From NCBI GenBank assembly GCA_002007465.1, contig LNAC01000336.1:1547105-1611104 (forward strand): a DNA stretch of 64,000 nucleotides, read 5' to 3'. The position numbers and the translations under genes were made by a program. Shown here piece by piece: positions 11,585 to 22,669 of the stretch. Each line of letters opens with the position of its first letter. Position 1 is the stretch's first letter. The DNA is from Ailurus styani (lineage: Eukaryota; Chordata; Mammalia; Carnivora; Ailuridae). The notes under the pieces were generated by a model. The model was not told where the DNA came from and did not search any database. It saw only the letters and a program-made list of their open reading frames with translations.

Positions 11585-13125
11585 ATTAACACAGCCCAGG
11601 TAAAATATTTGGATTTTAATAGAAGGCTTCAAGGTACAAAATGTAACTGTTAGAAGTAGACCTAGTGGAAAAAAAATAGTTGCCTCTGAGCTCAAATTGG
11701 AAAATTCTAGGAAATATATTTGATGTAGGCCAGACTTCTGGTGTTATAATAGTTTTTATTTTATGTTATAGATGGGGTGACCCTTTGGGCATAAAACTGA
11801 AATCATTCTCCCTTGCATTAAACTTTACATCTTATTCTCTATGAATGGAAAAAAGAAGCAGCTTTTGATTTTGTGGTTGTATATTGTGTGATAAATGAAG
11901 TAAGAGACACAACGTATCATGAAACAGTGGGGGTAATGTGACTTCAAGTCTGATATAGACACAGAAATGGAGGAAAAAAGGTAGTTGTTAGGTACATGGC
12001 ACTTAGGGAACATGTTAATTGAAGTGTGTCTGGATGTAGCCTTCTCAGCCACTAGGGGTCAGAATTACACAGCACACTCACAGAACAAGGACCACTGGTG
12101 GGCCAAAAAGGAGGGACTAGAAATCCCCATTTGGAAATGGTTTTGAGCATTGTGTGCAGAGAGTACACTGAAAAAGCATTTGCCATATGCCTGCCAGGTC
12201 TAATTATATGTTAAAGGCTAAGAACATGCAATTGGCACATAGACTTGCTCAGCTTATTTTTCCGGCATTAATTTTTCTTTTCCCTCATAAGATACCACTT
12301 GGAACTAGATTTGAAAGAGACTCTCCCTGACTTTAGGGGTCAGATTTCTGAAAGCCACCATGGCAAGACAATTTGACATTGAAGAATTCAAAATCTTCTG
12401 GAGAAAATAGGATTAGGAGGAGCAATATGTATGGTTAACCTATGGAAAGCTGTTATAAATACATCTATCTTCTCAAAACCAAAATGATAAAACAGCACAA
12501 TAAAAATAAATAAATACATAAATACATAAAAAAGTCTTAGATAGGAAAATGTGAATGGTCTATCATTAAAAGAACGATGGATAGAATATATTTCTGACTA
12601 CTGTCTCGTGGCTCATCAGAAGCTTGTCCTGATTGACCTACAATTTCAAAGAGATCCATATAATTGTTTTCATTTATTGCAAATAATAAGACACTAACAT
12701 ATAAGAAATGTTGGTCTGTCTGCTACTCAGGTCTTCTGGTTTGATTACTGGAGAGCTTCTGCTTCTGCCCCTCAAGTTCCACTATGGGCCCTTATTTCAG
12801 CCTTTCTGGGTTTCCTCTGTTACGTCCTGCACACTGGTGCCACTCTTTCCTTACAGAAACTAGTCACAGAGAGCTCTTGTAAGACCTAAATTTATGCCTC
12901 TCATTTTCCTTTATCCTTTTCGAAGCCCTTTTGTAGAAACTTAATTTCTTGACATTTGCTTTACCTTGCTTTTCTATTAGCAACCAGTCGTCTCCTTTTT
13001 CTCTGACTGTACTCAAATAAATCACATTTTGTGAATACTGGAACAGAAAAATTTCACAGTTGCCAAAAAGTTGTTCAGACATAAATTCACATAAACAATT
13101 TGGTAGAACTTTTGGTTGGAGATGT
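11585..13125. other. Unique intergenic block
   Basis: No gene or clear retroposon was recognised. It contains A-rich simple sequence with AAATA/CATA units at about 12497-12530. Open frames here are short and without supporting features. Confidence 0.55.

Positions 13126-13128
<3 letters not shown>

Positions 13129-13183
<55 letters not shown>
13129..13183. repeat. (TG)n microsatellite, about 27 units
   Basis: Uninterrupted TG dinucleotide array ending in TGTCTATACA. The 134-codon antisense frame across it (13268-12864), with a run of Thr-His, is a by-product of the repeat and not a protein. Confidence 0.99.
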
Positions 13184-13184
<1 letters not shown>

Positions 13185-13447
13185 TATACATACATACAAA
13201 CAATATATGTAAAAACAATGCAGAAGTGAAGAGGCATAAAAAGTATGCCATTCTGGAAAGAAGAGCATGGCCAGGGCATAGCAGGTTTATAGAGAAGTAG
13301 AGGGAGAGAGACTTGCAGTATAGACCTCAATTCTGTTCTAACCTCTGGTGATCTCTATAACTGTTAGGAAATGGGGATTTTGTTGCACAGCCCACTCCCA
13401 GGAAGGAGATTTCACCAGGTACTCCTGTGGATGACCTGTGGATGACA

Positions 13448-13450
<3 letters not shown>

Positions 13451-13493
<43 letters not shown>
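13451..13493. repeat. (TG)n microsatellite, about 21 units
   Basis: A second pure TG array about 270 bp downstream of the first. The separating sequence is unique, so the two are independent arrays. Confidence 0.99.
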
Positions 13494-13495
<2 letters not shown>

Positions 13496-13765
13496 TTCTC
13501 ACTTCTGATTGTTTTGTGTAACTCTAGACATAGTAATCATAACTCTAAACTAGTGAATATGAACCAGAAAAATTGATTGAAAAGATTTGTATTCTTTTGG
13601 ACAAAGATAAAGCATCACAGAACCAACCAACACAAACAGGAACTACATGTTTATAGATATATGGGCAGTTAAGTGCCCTGGAATTAAGCCCCCACAGACA
13701 GGTAGCTGGTGGGACTAACGGGTATATGGCTTATGTTTAAAAATCTGTAAAAGAAAAGGAACCTC

Positions 13766-13909
13766 TGAAATTTACTATGATAAATTTGAAATTTACTATG
13801 TATATGAAATTTACTATGTATATGAAAGTATTTACTACGTATACTAAGTATACTATGTATTTACTACGTATACTAAGTATATGAAATTTACTATGATTAC
13901 TATGATAAA
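13766..13909. repeat. Imperfect minisatellite
   Basis: Variant copies of a GAAATTTACTATGTATAT-like unit are followed by two near-identical 25-bp blocks with a 29-bp period (13828-13852 and 13857-13881, core TTTACTACGTATACTAAGTA), then more GAAATTTACTATG units. The core contains overlapping short palindromes (TACGTA, GTATAC). Confidence 0.85.
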
Positions 13910-14650
13910 GAAAAAACCCTTAAAAAGAAACAGCCTAATGGGAAGAATTGCAATGAATATGAAGGCAATTTATAGAACAGGAAATACTGAGGCCAGTCTT
14001 GGAAAGAAACAACTTCAGTGATAATTGATAAATGAAAATTAAAGCAGCAGTTAAATATGACGTTAATTATTTTGTATGATTTTAATTATAGAACAAATAA
14101 ATGCCCAACCAAACTAGTATACTCCATAGTTCTTCCCTATAGGCAACCACCTTTTCAATTATGGAATTTATTCCTCTGGACTTTAATCTGTGAAAAAAAA
14201 TATATACACACACATATGTATAAAAGCACATTGGCATATCACTGAAATCTGTGGACTTGTAATAGTGGCTATTCTTATTTTTTTCTAAGGGGAAAGCCCT
14301 TGTTTTTTCTCCTACACAACACAGAGAATTTTTCTTAAGGGCCTTTTAGGTGAGCACATGTAAATCTTTTGCGTTTTCTAAAATTACAAAGCATAGATGC
14401 ACCCTTTAATTACCTATTTTTTTATTGATAGATATTTAGGGTCTCCATAATGTTTCATTATAACACAGTGATGAAATGATTTTCACACATTACCATTTGA
14501 GATAAAATCTTCATCCTTAAGATTGTCAATAAAAGTAAGTAACTGACGATATCTGGCATTACATGGACATAGGCAAACAAATACCTTGTCACATTCATTA
14601 TTAGTGGAAGAATAATTGGAAATAACCTCTTTTGAGGGCAATTTGGCAAC
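13910..14650. other. AT-rich intergenic block, possible LINE debris
   Basis: No gene is recognised. The stretch around 14590-14650 (GAGGGCAATTTGGCAACATC) is reminiscent of old L1 ORF2 C-terminal DNA, but the match is too weak to place. Confidence 0.35.
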
Positions 14651-14654
14651 ATCT

Positions 14655-14845
14655 AGAAAGAGAAAAAAAACTTGGAAGGAAACACAACAAACTCTTAACT
14701 GAGGTTATTTCTGGGAAGAGGAGTTAGATTATAGGAGATGGGGTAATTTAGAAAGAATTTAACATTTTATTCTATGTAATGCCACATTGTTTAAATTTTT
14801 ACAATTTTGTATCCCTTTGCAAATAAAATAAGATATAAATAGGAA
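14655..14845 (+). mobile_element. Old L1 3'-UTR-like fragment
   Basis: The run GGAAGGAAACACAACAAACT, CTTAACTGAGGTTATTTCTG, GGGAAGAGGAGTTAG, then a T-rich region and AATTTTTACAATTTTGTATC follows the order seen in 3' ends of old L1M-type elements. Diverged, with no duplication seen. Confidence 0.4.
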
Positions 14846-15758
14846 AATTCTATGATCAAATACTCTTTGTCTATACATATCATATACTTTCTTTTCCTCT
14901 TGAAAATTTACAAAGCTCATTAGCACATTTCAACCCTGAGAAGCCCCAAGTTATTCAAATTTTGTGTAATTTATTCAAATAACTCCTATTAATTTCCCCA
15001 TAATTGAGTATTTCTGTAAAACCCTTTAGAAAACCATGCTGATTATTGAAGAATATCTGTGAAGAAGAATTTTTTCCAAACACCAAAATTGTTCAAAATC
15101 AATCACTCTCAAGGTTTCCACGAATATCAGATCCATGCCTTTAGATTCAAGGGCAAACAACCTCTAAGGGCAAATACCACTTCCCAGGTTGGCTTCGGTA
15201 ATTAACTCTGTGCTTGACGAACTTTGTGTTTTAGGGCAATGCCTACTCCTAACCACAAGTATGTGGTCTCTACAGGAGTCCTGCGCAATGAAAATCACTT
15301 ATGCTTAAAGATGGCAGGAGTGTAAGGTTTTAAGCATGAGCAAGATACAGTACAGTTTCTTCATTTTCTCAAACTACAGCTCCTTTCTTTCAGCTTGCCT
15401 CCCCTACCTCGGCTGCTGACATTCAAATCGACTTTTCGCATTTATAATAGCAGCTTCTGTCTTGTTTTTACCATTGTCCACTGAGACCACTGCTGTGATT
15501 TTCTGCTGATGCACAAGATAGAAGAAAGTGTCTGGGAAAATGCACCACTTATTCCAGTCATTTTGCTAAAGGACACTCAAGTGTGGGCAAAGTCGTCAGA
15601 GAAAATGACAGAGAGCTGCACGCCGCTGTCAGGAATTGCTTCCTCATCAGTGGCTCAATTTTCAGAAGTGAGACCAAAAACCCATGTGCTCTCCAGCTTT
15701 CAGACAAGAAAGAAGTGAAGTACATGACATCTAAACTAAAGGAATGAGCCAGATTGCC

Positions 15759-15809
15759 AAAAAAAAAAAAAAAAGTAACAAAAAGGAGAAAGGAAGGAAG
15801 GAAGGAAGG
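15759..15809. repeat. Poly(A) plus (GGAA)n simple repeat
   Basis: An uninterrupted A run, a short AAAGTAAC spacer, then AAGGAAGGAAGGAAGGAAGG. It is low-complexity sequence; the antisense frame crossing it is not meaningful. Confidence 0.9.
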
Positions 15810-16137
15810 CAAGCTCCAGTGATACAGATCCCTGGGCAGAAACGCTGAACTTTTGAAGGACAGTATTAAACTTGATTCAAATGTAACTCAATGACACTGA
15901 AATGTCTTCTGGGTATTTTGTGCTCTGCATGTTCCAGGCAATGAGAGAAGGCAGAAAACCATAGTGAAGAGTTCAGGAAAAGAATAAGAGCCATGATTTC
16001 AACCATGAGTAGTTTGTAACTCAGAAGACAAAACAAATAGGAAAAAAAGAGACAGAGAGGGAAGGGGGGTTGTAGTTCCATATTTTTCAAAATATATTCC
16101 ACAAAACAACAGTTTCTTAGATGCTAATAGGTATTAT

Positions 16138-16190
16138 AACAAAAAAACAAACAAACAAAAAACAAAAACAAGAACAAAAACTCAGAATCA
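16138..16190. repeat. A/CAAA-rich low-complexity tract
   Basis: Repeated AAAC/AAAAC words (ACAAACAAACAAAAAACAAA). No SINE body is attached. Confidence 0.85.
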
Positions 16191-16374
16191 ATTAGAAAAA
16201 GACTCTGAGGTCAATTAAATGTCAAGCTTCTCAGGGCCCATACTATGTAAATGTGTTTCCTGACTTGCCAAGAGGGATATTTGAAATCTGCAATTGAGAA
16301 TGGAAATCGTTTTTACTGACAGCAAATCTATTAACATTGGGAGACTATACTTTTGAGAAGCTGGTTAAGAGACA

Positions 16375-16500
16375 TCAGAGTCTTCTAGTTCTATGTCTGC
16401 TGCTGTCTAGTTAGTCAGACTTTGGACAAATTTCCATCCTTCCTTGACTGAACTGTAGTCTTCCCATCTGTAAATAAACTTGCCCAAGATGGTCTTGTTA
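16375..16500 (+). mobile_element. MIR SINE relic, sense
   Basis: TGCTGTCTAGTTAGTCAGAC, TTTGGACAAATTTCCATCC and GTAGTCTTCCCATCTGTAAA follow the MIR pattern of donor-like TAGCTGTGTGACCTTGG and CTCATCTGTAAAATGG wording. Confidence 0.55.
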
Positions 16501-16944
16501 TCCTGTGATTCAAACATGATAGTACATGCCCAGGTCGTCATAGGGGTAGCACAAACTAGAGTATTACCTTATTGGTCAGGCAACGCCTTCTGAGGCCACA
16601 CATTCTGGCAGTGTTATAAAGTAAATGAAAACAAACAAACACACAAACCTTGATTCTGAATACTTATTGGATTTAATAGAAAATTTCAGGTTTGATATTT
16701 AGTGGCCATTAAAGCTTTCTACTTGTAGTGGTCAGAAGTCTCTGATTAACTCTCCTAAACTGTTAGTCAATACTGAGGCCCAGTAGACCTCCTAAATGCA
16801 CGGGGCCCCTTTCTATGAGGGCATTACATTTTTCCTCATCCTAATGGGAAATATTAACATTCGTCAGCTTCAGTATTTACAAATTACAAACATTTGGACC
16901 ATTAAACACACCTGAAATTTAAAAGAGTAGAAAAATAAAAAGCA

Positions 16945-19101
16945 TGTTCTTAGACTAACAGAATGAAACAGAACATTAATATCAGAAAGGTACCTAGAAA
17001 ATCACTAGGTATTTGGAAATTATAAACATATTTCTAAATAACACATGGATCAAAGAAGTCACAAGAGGAAAGTTAGGAAGAACTCAAATACATGGAGGCT
17101 AAAAATATCCTTCTAAAGAATGAATGGGTCAACCAGGAAATTAAAGAAGAATTTTAAAAAGTTCATGGTAACAGATAAAAATGAAAACACAACTGTTCAA
17201 AATCTTTGGGACACAACAAAGGTGGTCCCGAGAAGAAAGTATATAACAATACAAGCCTTTCTCAAGAAACAAGAAAGGTCTCAAGTACACAACCTAACCC
17301 TACACCTAAAGGAGCTGGAGAAAGAACAGCAAAGAAACCCTGAACCCAGCAGGAGAAGAGAAATAATAAAGATCAGAGCAGAAATCAATGAAATCGAAAC
17401 CAAAAGAACAGTAGAACAAATCAACAAAACTAGGAGCTCGTTCTTTGAAAGAATTAAGATTGATAACCCCCTGGCCAGACTTATCCACAAGAAAAAAGAA
17501 AGGACCCAAATTAATAAAATCATGAATGAAAGAGGAGAGATCACAACCAACACCAAAGAAATACAAACATAAGAACATATTATGAGCAACTCTACACCAG
17601 CAAATTTGACAATCTGGAATAAATGGATGCATTCCTAGAGACAGAGAAACTACCAAAACTGAACCAGGAAGAAATAGAAAACCTTAATAGATCCATAACC
17701 AGTAAAAAAATGTGAGATAGGAATTCATCAAAATCCTTGAGAACACAGGCAGCAACCTCTTTGACCTCAGCCACAGCAACTCCTTCCTAGAAACATCACC
17801 TAAGGTGAGGGAAGCAAGGGCAAAAAAATGAACTATTGGGACTTCATCAAGATCAAAAGCTTTTGCAGAGTGAAGGAAACAGTCAACAAAACCAAAAGAC
17901 AACTGACAGAATGGGAGAGAATGTTTACAAATGACATATCAGATAAAAGGCTTGTATCCAAAATCTATAAAGAACTTATCAAACTCAATACCCATAGAAA
18001 AAATAACCTAGTCACGAAATGGGCAGAAGACATGAAAAGACATTTCTTCAAAGGAGACATCCAAATGGCCAACAGACACATGAGAAAGTGCTCAACATCA
18101 CTCAGCATCAGGGAACTACAAATCAAAACACAGTGAGATACCACCTCACACCAGTCAGAATGGCTAAAATTAACAAGTCATGAAATGACAGATGTTGGCG
18201 AGGATGCAGAGAAAGGAGAACCACCCTATGCTGTTGGGGGGAATGCAAGCTGCAGCCACTCTGGAAAACAATATGGAGGTTCCTCAACAAGTTGAAAATA
18301 GAGCTACCCTACAACCCAGCAATAGCACTACTAGGTATTTACCCTAAAGATACAAAGTAGTGATCCTAAGGGGCATGTGCACCTGAATGTTTATAGCAGC
18401 AATGTCCACAATAGCCAAACTATGGAAAGAACCTAAATGTCCATCAACAGATGAATGGATAAGGAAGTGGTATATGTACATGATGGAGTATTATGCAGTC
18501 ATCCATCCAAAGAATTGACTTGCTGTTTGCAATGATGTGAAGAGGGTATTATGCTATGCAAAATAAGCCAATCAGAGAATGACAATTATCATTTGATCTC
18601 TCTGATATGAAGAATATGAGAAGCAAGTTGGGGGGTGGTGGGGGGAAGGGAGGGAAAAAATGAAACAAGATGGGACCAGGGAGGGAGACAAATCATAAGA
18701 GACTCTTAATCTCAGGAAAAAAACTGAGGGTTGCTGGGGGTGGGGGGGAGGGATAAATTGGCTGGGTTATGGACATTGGGGAGGGTATGTGCTATGGTGT
18801 GTGCTGTGAATTGTGTAAGACTGATTTTTTTTAAAAGATTTTATTTATTTATTTGACACAGAGAGAGAGATCAGATCACAAGTAGGCAGAGAGCCAGACA
18901 GAGAGAGAGGAGGAAGCAGGCTCCCTGCTGAGCAGAGAGCCCAATGCGGGCCTCGATCCCAGGACCCTGAGATCATGACCTGAGCTGAAAGCAGAGGCTT
19001 TAACCCACTGAGCCACCCAGGCGCCCTGTAAGACTGATTATTCACAGTCCTGTACCCCTGAAGCAAATAATACATTATATGTTAAATAAATAAATAAATA
19101 A
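16945..19101 (+). mobile_element. Carnivore L1, 5'-truncated, internal RT deletion, with nested SINE
   Basis: 16945-17705 matches carnivore L1 ORF2 DNA just downstream of the endonuclease domain. The open frame 17120-17572 includes KIRAEINEIETKRT and NPLARLIHKKKERTQINKI. At about 17705 the sequence jumps to the ORF2 C-terminal region: frame 17828-18136 includes FIKIKSFC and NKTKRQ, and then SIRELQIKT. The whole reverse-transcriptase core, about 2 kb in a complete element, is absent. The 3' UTR (TTGGGGAGGGTATGTGCTAT) runs to an AAATAAATAAATAAATAAA tail at 19082-19101. A SINE (18827-19026) interrupts the UTR. It cannot make a functional product. Gene-like antisense frames over 17281-17902 are shadows. 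Confidence 0.93.
18827..19026 (-). mobile_element. CAN SINE (mustelid-type) nested in L1 3' UTR
   Basis: Reversed SINE with T-rich tail and head GAGCCACCCAGGCGCCC. A 13-bp target-site duplication TGTAAGACTGATT lies at 18814-18826 and 19027-19039, inside L1 3'-UTR sequence. The nesting shows that this SINE is younger than the host L1. Confidence 0.97.
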
Positions 19102-19548
19102 AGGCTTACTTAAGAATTTAAGGTACTAATTTATGTGGTAGAAGACAGGTCACAGGATCTTTAGGAAGTTGATAATTAGGCTTAGCATCTACTCTGTCAG
19201 GATTAATATATAAATAACAGTTACTTAAAAACCACTGAATGCACAAAATGCATGTTATCTCTACCTTCATCAACATGGATTCAGTCTATTTTCTCCTTTT
19301 CTAATCTAGCATCCAGATCTTGGGAAGGTACATCATATAAGCAGACTCACAGCATGGCATGTATCCATGCTCTAGCTGCACAAGAGGATGTAACTATATC
19401 AGGCAGATTCAGTCTCTGCAATGGGATGCACACTCAGCTGCTTGAAGTAGAAGACTTCCCTTCCCAAACATAGGAATGGAGGTGAGGTGTTTTAAGCCCA
19501 ATAGCATTGCAAATGCCAATTCTAAGTTTATTAAGAGTATAATTATTT
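19100..19548. other. Unique intergenic block
   Basis: Contains a 73-codon chance frame (19252-19473) with no homology I recognise. No repeat is named. Confidence 0.45.
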
Positions 19549-19565
19549 TTAAAAGGAGTTAAATC

Positions 19566-19765
19566 GGGCGCCTGGGTGGCTCAGTGGGTTAAAGCCTCTG
19601 CTTTCGGCTCAGGTCATGATCTCAGGGTCCTGGGATCGAGGCCCGCATCGGGTTCCCTGCTCAGCGGGGAGCCTGCTTCCCCCTCTCTCTCTCTGCCTGC
19701 CTCTCTGCCTCCTTGTGATCTCTCTCCCTCTGTGAAATAAATAAATAAAATTTAAAAAAAAATTC
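19566..19765 (+). mobile_element. CAN SINE (mustelid-type), sense, young
   Basis: A full-length copy from GGGCGCCTGGGTGGCTCAGT to AAATAAATAAATAAAATTT and an A tail. A perfect 17-bp target-site duplication TTAAAAGGAGTTAAATC lies at 19549-19565 and 19766-19782. The near-consensus body suggests a recent insertion. Confidence 0.97.
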
Positions 19766-20184
19766 TTAAAAGGAGTTAAATCATATGATTACATCATGTT
19801 AAAGCTGAAAAGGACAACTGCGATACCAAGGATGGCACATTTTATATATATTTAGTATATATAAACTGTTATTAAATGTGTGTGCATATATGTATATTTG
19901 TGTGTACATACATTCCACCAGTCTAAAGAGCCCCTTGCAGATAGAGCTAATTGATACTGAATTTATTTTGTGCCCAGCCCAGATATAATCCTTGTGATTA
20001 CTATGATACAAGAACCTAATCCTAATCAATCAGAGTTGGCATTTAAGATAAAATCTACTTGCAAGCATAAAACCACATTATTGTACAAATGAGAAATCAG
20101 AGATTGAAAGGCCTTAAAGAACATTCTCAAGTTACTTATCAAGACAGATAGTTAATGGGAAACTCAGGGCTAATGGCTAATAGC

Positions 20185-20405
20185 TAACATTTATCTTGCT
20201 TCTCAATCTACCAGTCACTATTCTGAGTGCTTTATGTGTAATAATGCATTTAATCCTCATAACAACCGTGTAAGATAAGCATTATTATAAGTCTCATTTT
20301 ATTAATATGATGACAGAAGCACAGAAAAGTAATTTGTAGATTTAGGATTGGAATCTAGGTAATCTAGATCAAGAATCCATGCTCTTCACCATGATGCTAA
20401 ACTTC
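20185..20405 (-). mobile_element. MIR SINE relic, antisense (long)
   Basis: In order: TTCTGAGTGCTTTATGTGTA, TTTAATCCTCATAACAACCG, TCTCATTTTATTAATATGAT, ACAGAAGCACAGAAAAGTAA and CCATGCTCTTCACCATGATG. This covers nearly a full MIRb/MIRc read backwards. Confidence 0.85.
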
Positions 20406-20409
20406 TCAC

Positions 20410-21100
20410 AAAACTTAAAAGTACAAATTTCAGCCTTAATAACTACTCTTATCAAACTACTCTTTTCATTTAAAAATTAGTTCTCTTATACACTCAGAAT
20501 TTTCTTATAGTATTTCTTGGGTATTAAATAAGTTTCTTAATCTTCTAACTAATATTTTAAAGCTTCTGCTAATAAAACATCCCATTATTAGCAGTCCCTT
20601 TTCACAAGAACTCCAAATGATTTGTTCACTATTCAAAGGCTGTTGAAGATAATAAAAATATTGGCCATAGTTTTTCTTCTTCACCTTTGAATCAACAAGA
20701 TATTTTTCTCCTTTAAAAATTTGCTCTCATGTTAAAGAAGAAAAAAAAAAATCCCAAGACACAGAGTTGTGACTTACGTTATCTCTGGTTCTTAGTTTTT
20801 CTTATTTGTAAAACAAAATTAGAGGATATGCTTCTAAAATGTGTTCACATGGTGTAAAATTCCTCTTAGTAAGGGGATTTTTCAAATAATGTATTTGAGA
20901 GTATTCAAGATATTTAATCAAAATATTTATATATCCAGGATGAGTGTAGGATACAAGGAGAACTTCAAAAATAGCGCAAGGTCCTTGTAAATATTGAGGA
21001 GAGTAGTGATCAAACTATCTGATACTTGGGTGGGTAAGTGGGTGGGAGGGACACTAGAAAATATTAGAAAGAATAGTACCCACAGCTCACCCAGGGTTGT
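20410..21100. other. Unique AT-rich block
   Basis: No gene or clear repeat. An A13 run lies near 20741-20753. Confidence 0.45.
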
Positions 21101-21341
21101 TTTTCTATATAATAGCAAGGAATACTCAGAAATTAAAATTTTGTGAATACCCCTTTAAAATAGCAAGCATAAAATTATGAATTATTTAGAGATAAATCTA
21201 AAAAATATACAAGACTTATGAACTAAGAAACTACAAAATATAGCAGAGAGAAATGTTAAAAGATCTAAATAATTGAGATGTACAGTGTTTATAGGTTAGA
21301 GGATACAATATTATGTGACATTCTCAGATTAATTTACAGAT

Positions 21342-21531
21342 ATTTTTTAAAGATTTTATTTGTTTGACAGAGAGAGAGATCACAAGTAGGCAGAGAGGCA
21401 GGCAGAGAGAGAGGAGGAAGCAGGCTCCCCGCTGAGCAAAGAGCCCGATGCGGGGCTTGATCCCAGGACCCTGAGATCATGACCTGAGTGGAAGGCAGAG
21501 GCTTTAACCCACTGAGCCAGCCAGGTGCCCC
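21342..21531 (-). mobile_element. CAN SINE (mustelid-type) nested in old L1
   Basis: Reversed SINE with the GGCAGGCAGAGAGAGAGGAG body and head ending AGCCAGGTGCCCC. An 11-bp duplication with one mismatch, AATTTACAGAT / AATTTATAGAT, lies at 21331-21341 and 21532-21542. Confidence 0.95.
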
Positions 21532-21986
21532 AATTTATAGATTTAATACAATCTCAACATCCTGCCAGGCTATGATGTAAAAACTGATAAGCTGATTCTA
21601 AAATTTATGTAGTAACACAAAGGACTTAGAAATAGCCCAAAGCAATCTTGATTATAAATATTACTGTAAAGCTACAAATATGAGAGCAATGTGGTATTAT
21701 CATAAAGATAGATAAATGGATCAACAGAGTAAGATACAGCATCTAGAAATAGATTAACATATGAACAACCTATTTTAAACAGGTTTGAAGGTAATTCAAT
21801 GGACAAAGGATTGCTGAAACAATTAGATATCCATATGCAAAAGCAAAAATTGAAGTCAACCCTCACACCACCACAAAAATTAACTCAAAATGGATTGTTA
21901 AACTAAAAGACCTATAACTTAAATACCTGTAGAAGGAAAGATGGGAGATAATCCCTCTGAGTTTGTGCTAGTCGAAGATTACTTAG

Positions 21987-22169
21987 GGGCACCTGGGTGG
22001 CCCAACTGGTTGAGCAGCTGCCTTCAGCTCAGGTCATGATCTCCAGGTTCTGGGATTGAGCCCTATATCAGGTTGCCCACTCAAGGGGGAGTCTGCCTCT
22101 CCCTCTGTACCTCTCCACCACTTGTGTTCTCTGTTTCTCTTTCTCAAATAAATAAATAAGCTTTAAATA
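21987..22169 (+). mobile_element. CAN SINE (older subtype) nested in old L1
   Basis: Diverged head GCACCTGGGTGGCCCAACTG, short CT-rich body and AAATAAATAAATAAGCTTT. Perfect 12-bp target-site duplication AAGATTACTTAG at 21975-21986 and 22170-22181. Confidence 0.95.
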
Positions 22170-22604
22170 AAGATTACTTAGATACACCACAAAAAGTGTA
22201 ATTTGTTAAAGATAAATTTTATAAAGTCAACCTTATCAAAATAAAAATTTTTTCCACTTTGAAAGGCACTTAGAATTAAAAGGAAAACCATAAGCTGGGA
22301 GAAATTGGGTGTAGAGTATATTTAAAAAACACTTTTAAATCTCAAAGATAAGAAAATAAATAATAAATAAATAAAGTATAATGTATTAATAGAGCGAAGA
22401 TTTAGCCACTTCACCAAAATGAATATGCAAATGACAAATATCAAATGAAATGATTCCCAACATGATTCATCATTAGGCAAATCCATATTTAAACCACAAT
22501 GAGATAACAGTAAACACTTATTAAATGCCATTAATTTAGTACCATCCCCAGTGTTAGTTATGATGTGGATCAACTAGAAGTTTCATGAAGATATTTGCTC
22601 AGTT

Positions 22605-22665
22605 ATCCACACATCAGAAAGGGCCTCCTTGACCACCCTATCAACTTATTTTTCATACATGAAAC
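22605..22665 (+). mobile_element. Short L2 fragment
   Basis: GGGCCTCCTTGACCACCCTA followed by TCAACTTATTTTTCATACA resembles the L2 3' region (GGCCTTCCCTGACCACCCTA in the consensus). Very short. Confidence 0.4.
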
Positions 22666-22669
22666 CTTT

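Larger units (their letters stand above)
14860..16370. other. Unique intergenic block
   Basis: No gene is recognised. It holds an A15 run at about 15759-15773 followed by (GGAA)n at about 15789-15809, and an A/CAAA-rich low-complexity tract at 16138-16190. The subregion 15180-15650 is relatively GC-balanced, keeps several CpGs and contains no repeat I can name. Confidence 0.5.
21105..22600 (+). mobile_element. Old L1 ORF2 remnant, sense, with two nested SINEs
   Basis: Collinear decayed ORF2 DNA. CAATCTCAACATCCTGCCAG and CTGATAAGCTGATTCTAAAA are followed by AGCAATGTGGTATTATCATA, the TGGACAAAGGATTGCTGAAA region, CAAAAATTAACTCAAAATGG and, near the end, AAACCACAATGAGATAACAG. This runs from the post-RT region into the ORF2 C-terminus. 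Many stops and indels mark it as an ancient L1M copy. SINEs at 21342-21531 and 21987-22169 split it into three parts. Confidence 0.8.

Noticed and set aside
12864..13268. 134-codon antisense frame with a Thr-His run
   Set aside because: The run is the TG microsatellite translated; the remainder has no recognisable domain.
13129..13493. Regularly spaced repeats considered as a CRISPR-like array
   Set aside because: They are simple TG arrays and a minisatellite in mammalian DNA; there is no repeat-spacer structure.
17281..17902. Several antisense frames (60-116 codons), hydrophobic and membrane-like
   Set aside because: They are the reverse strand of L1 ORF2 coding DNA; A-rich L1 sense sequence reads as Leu/Phe/Ser-rich on the other strand.
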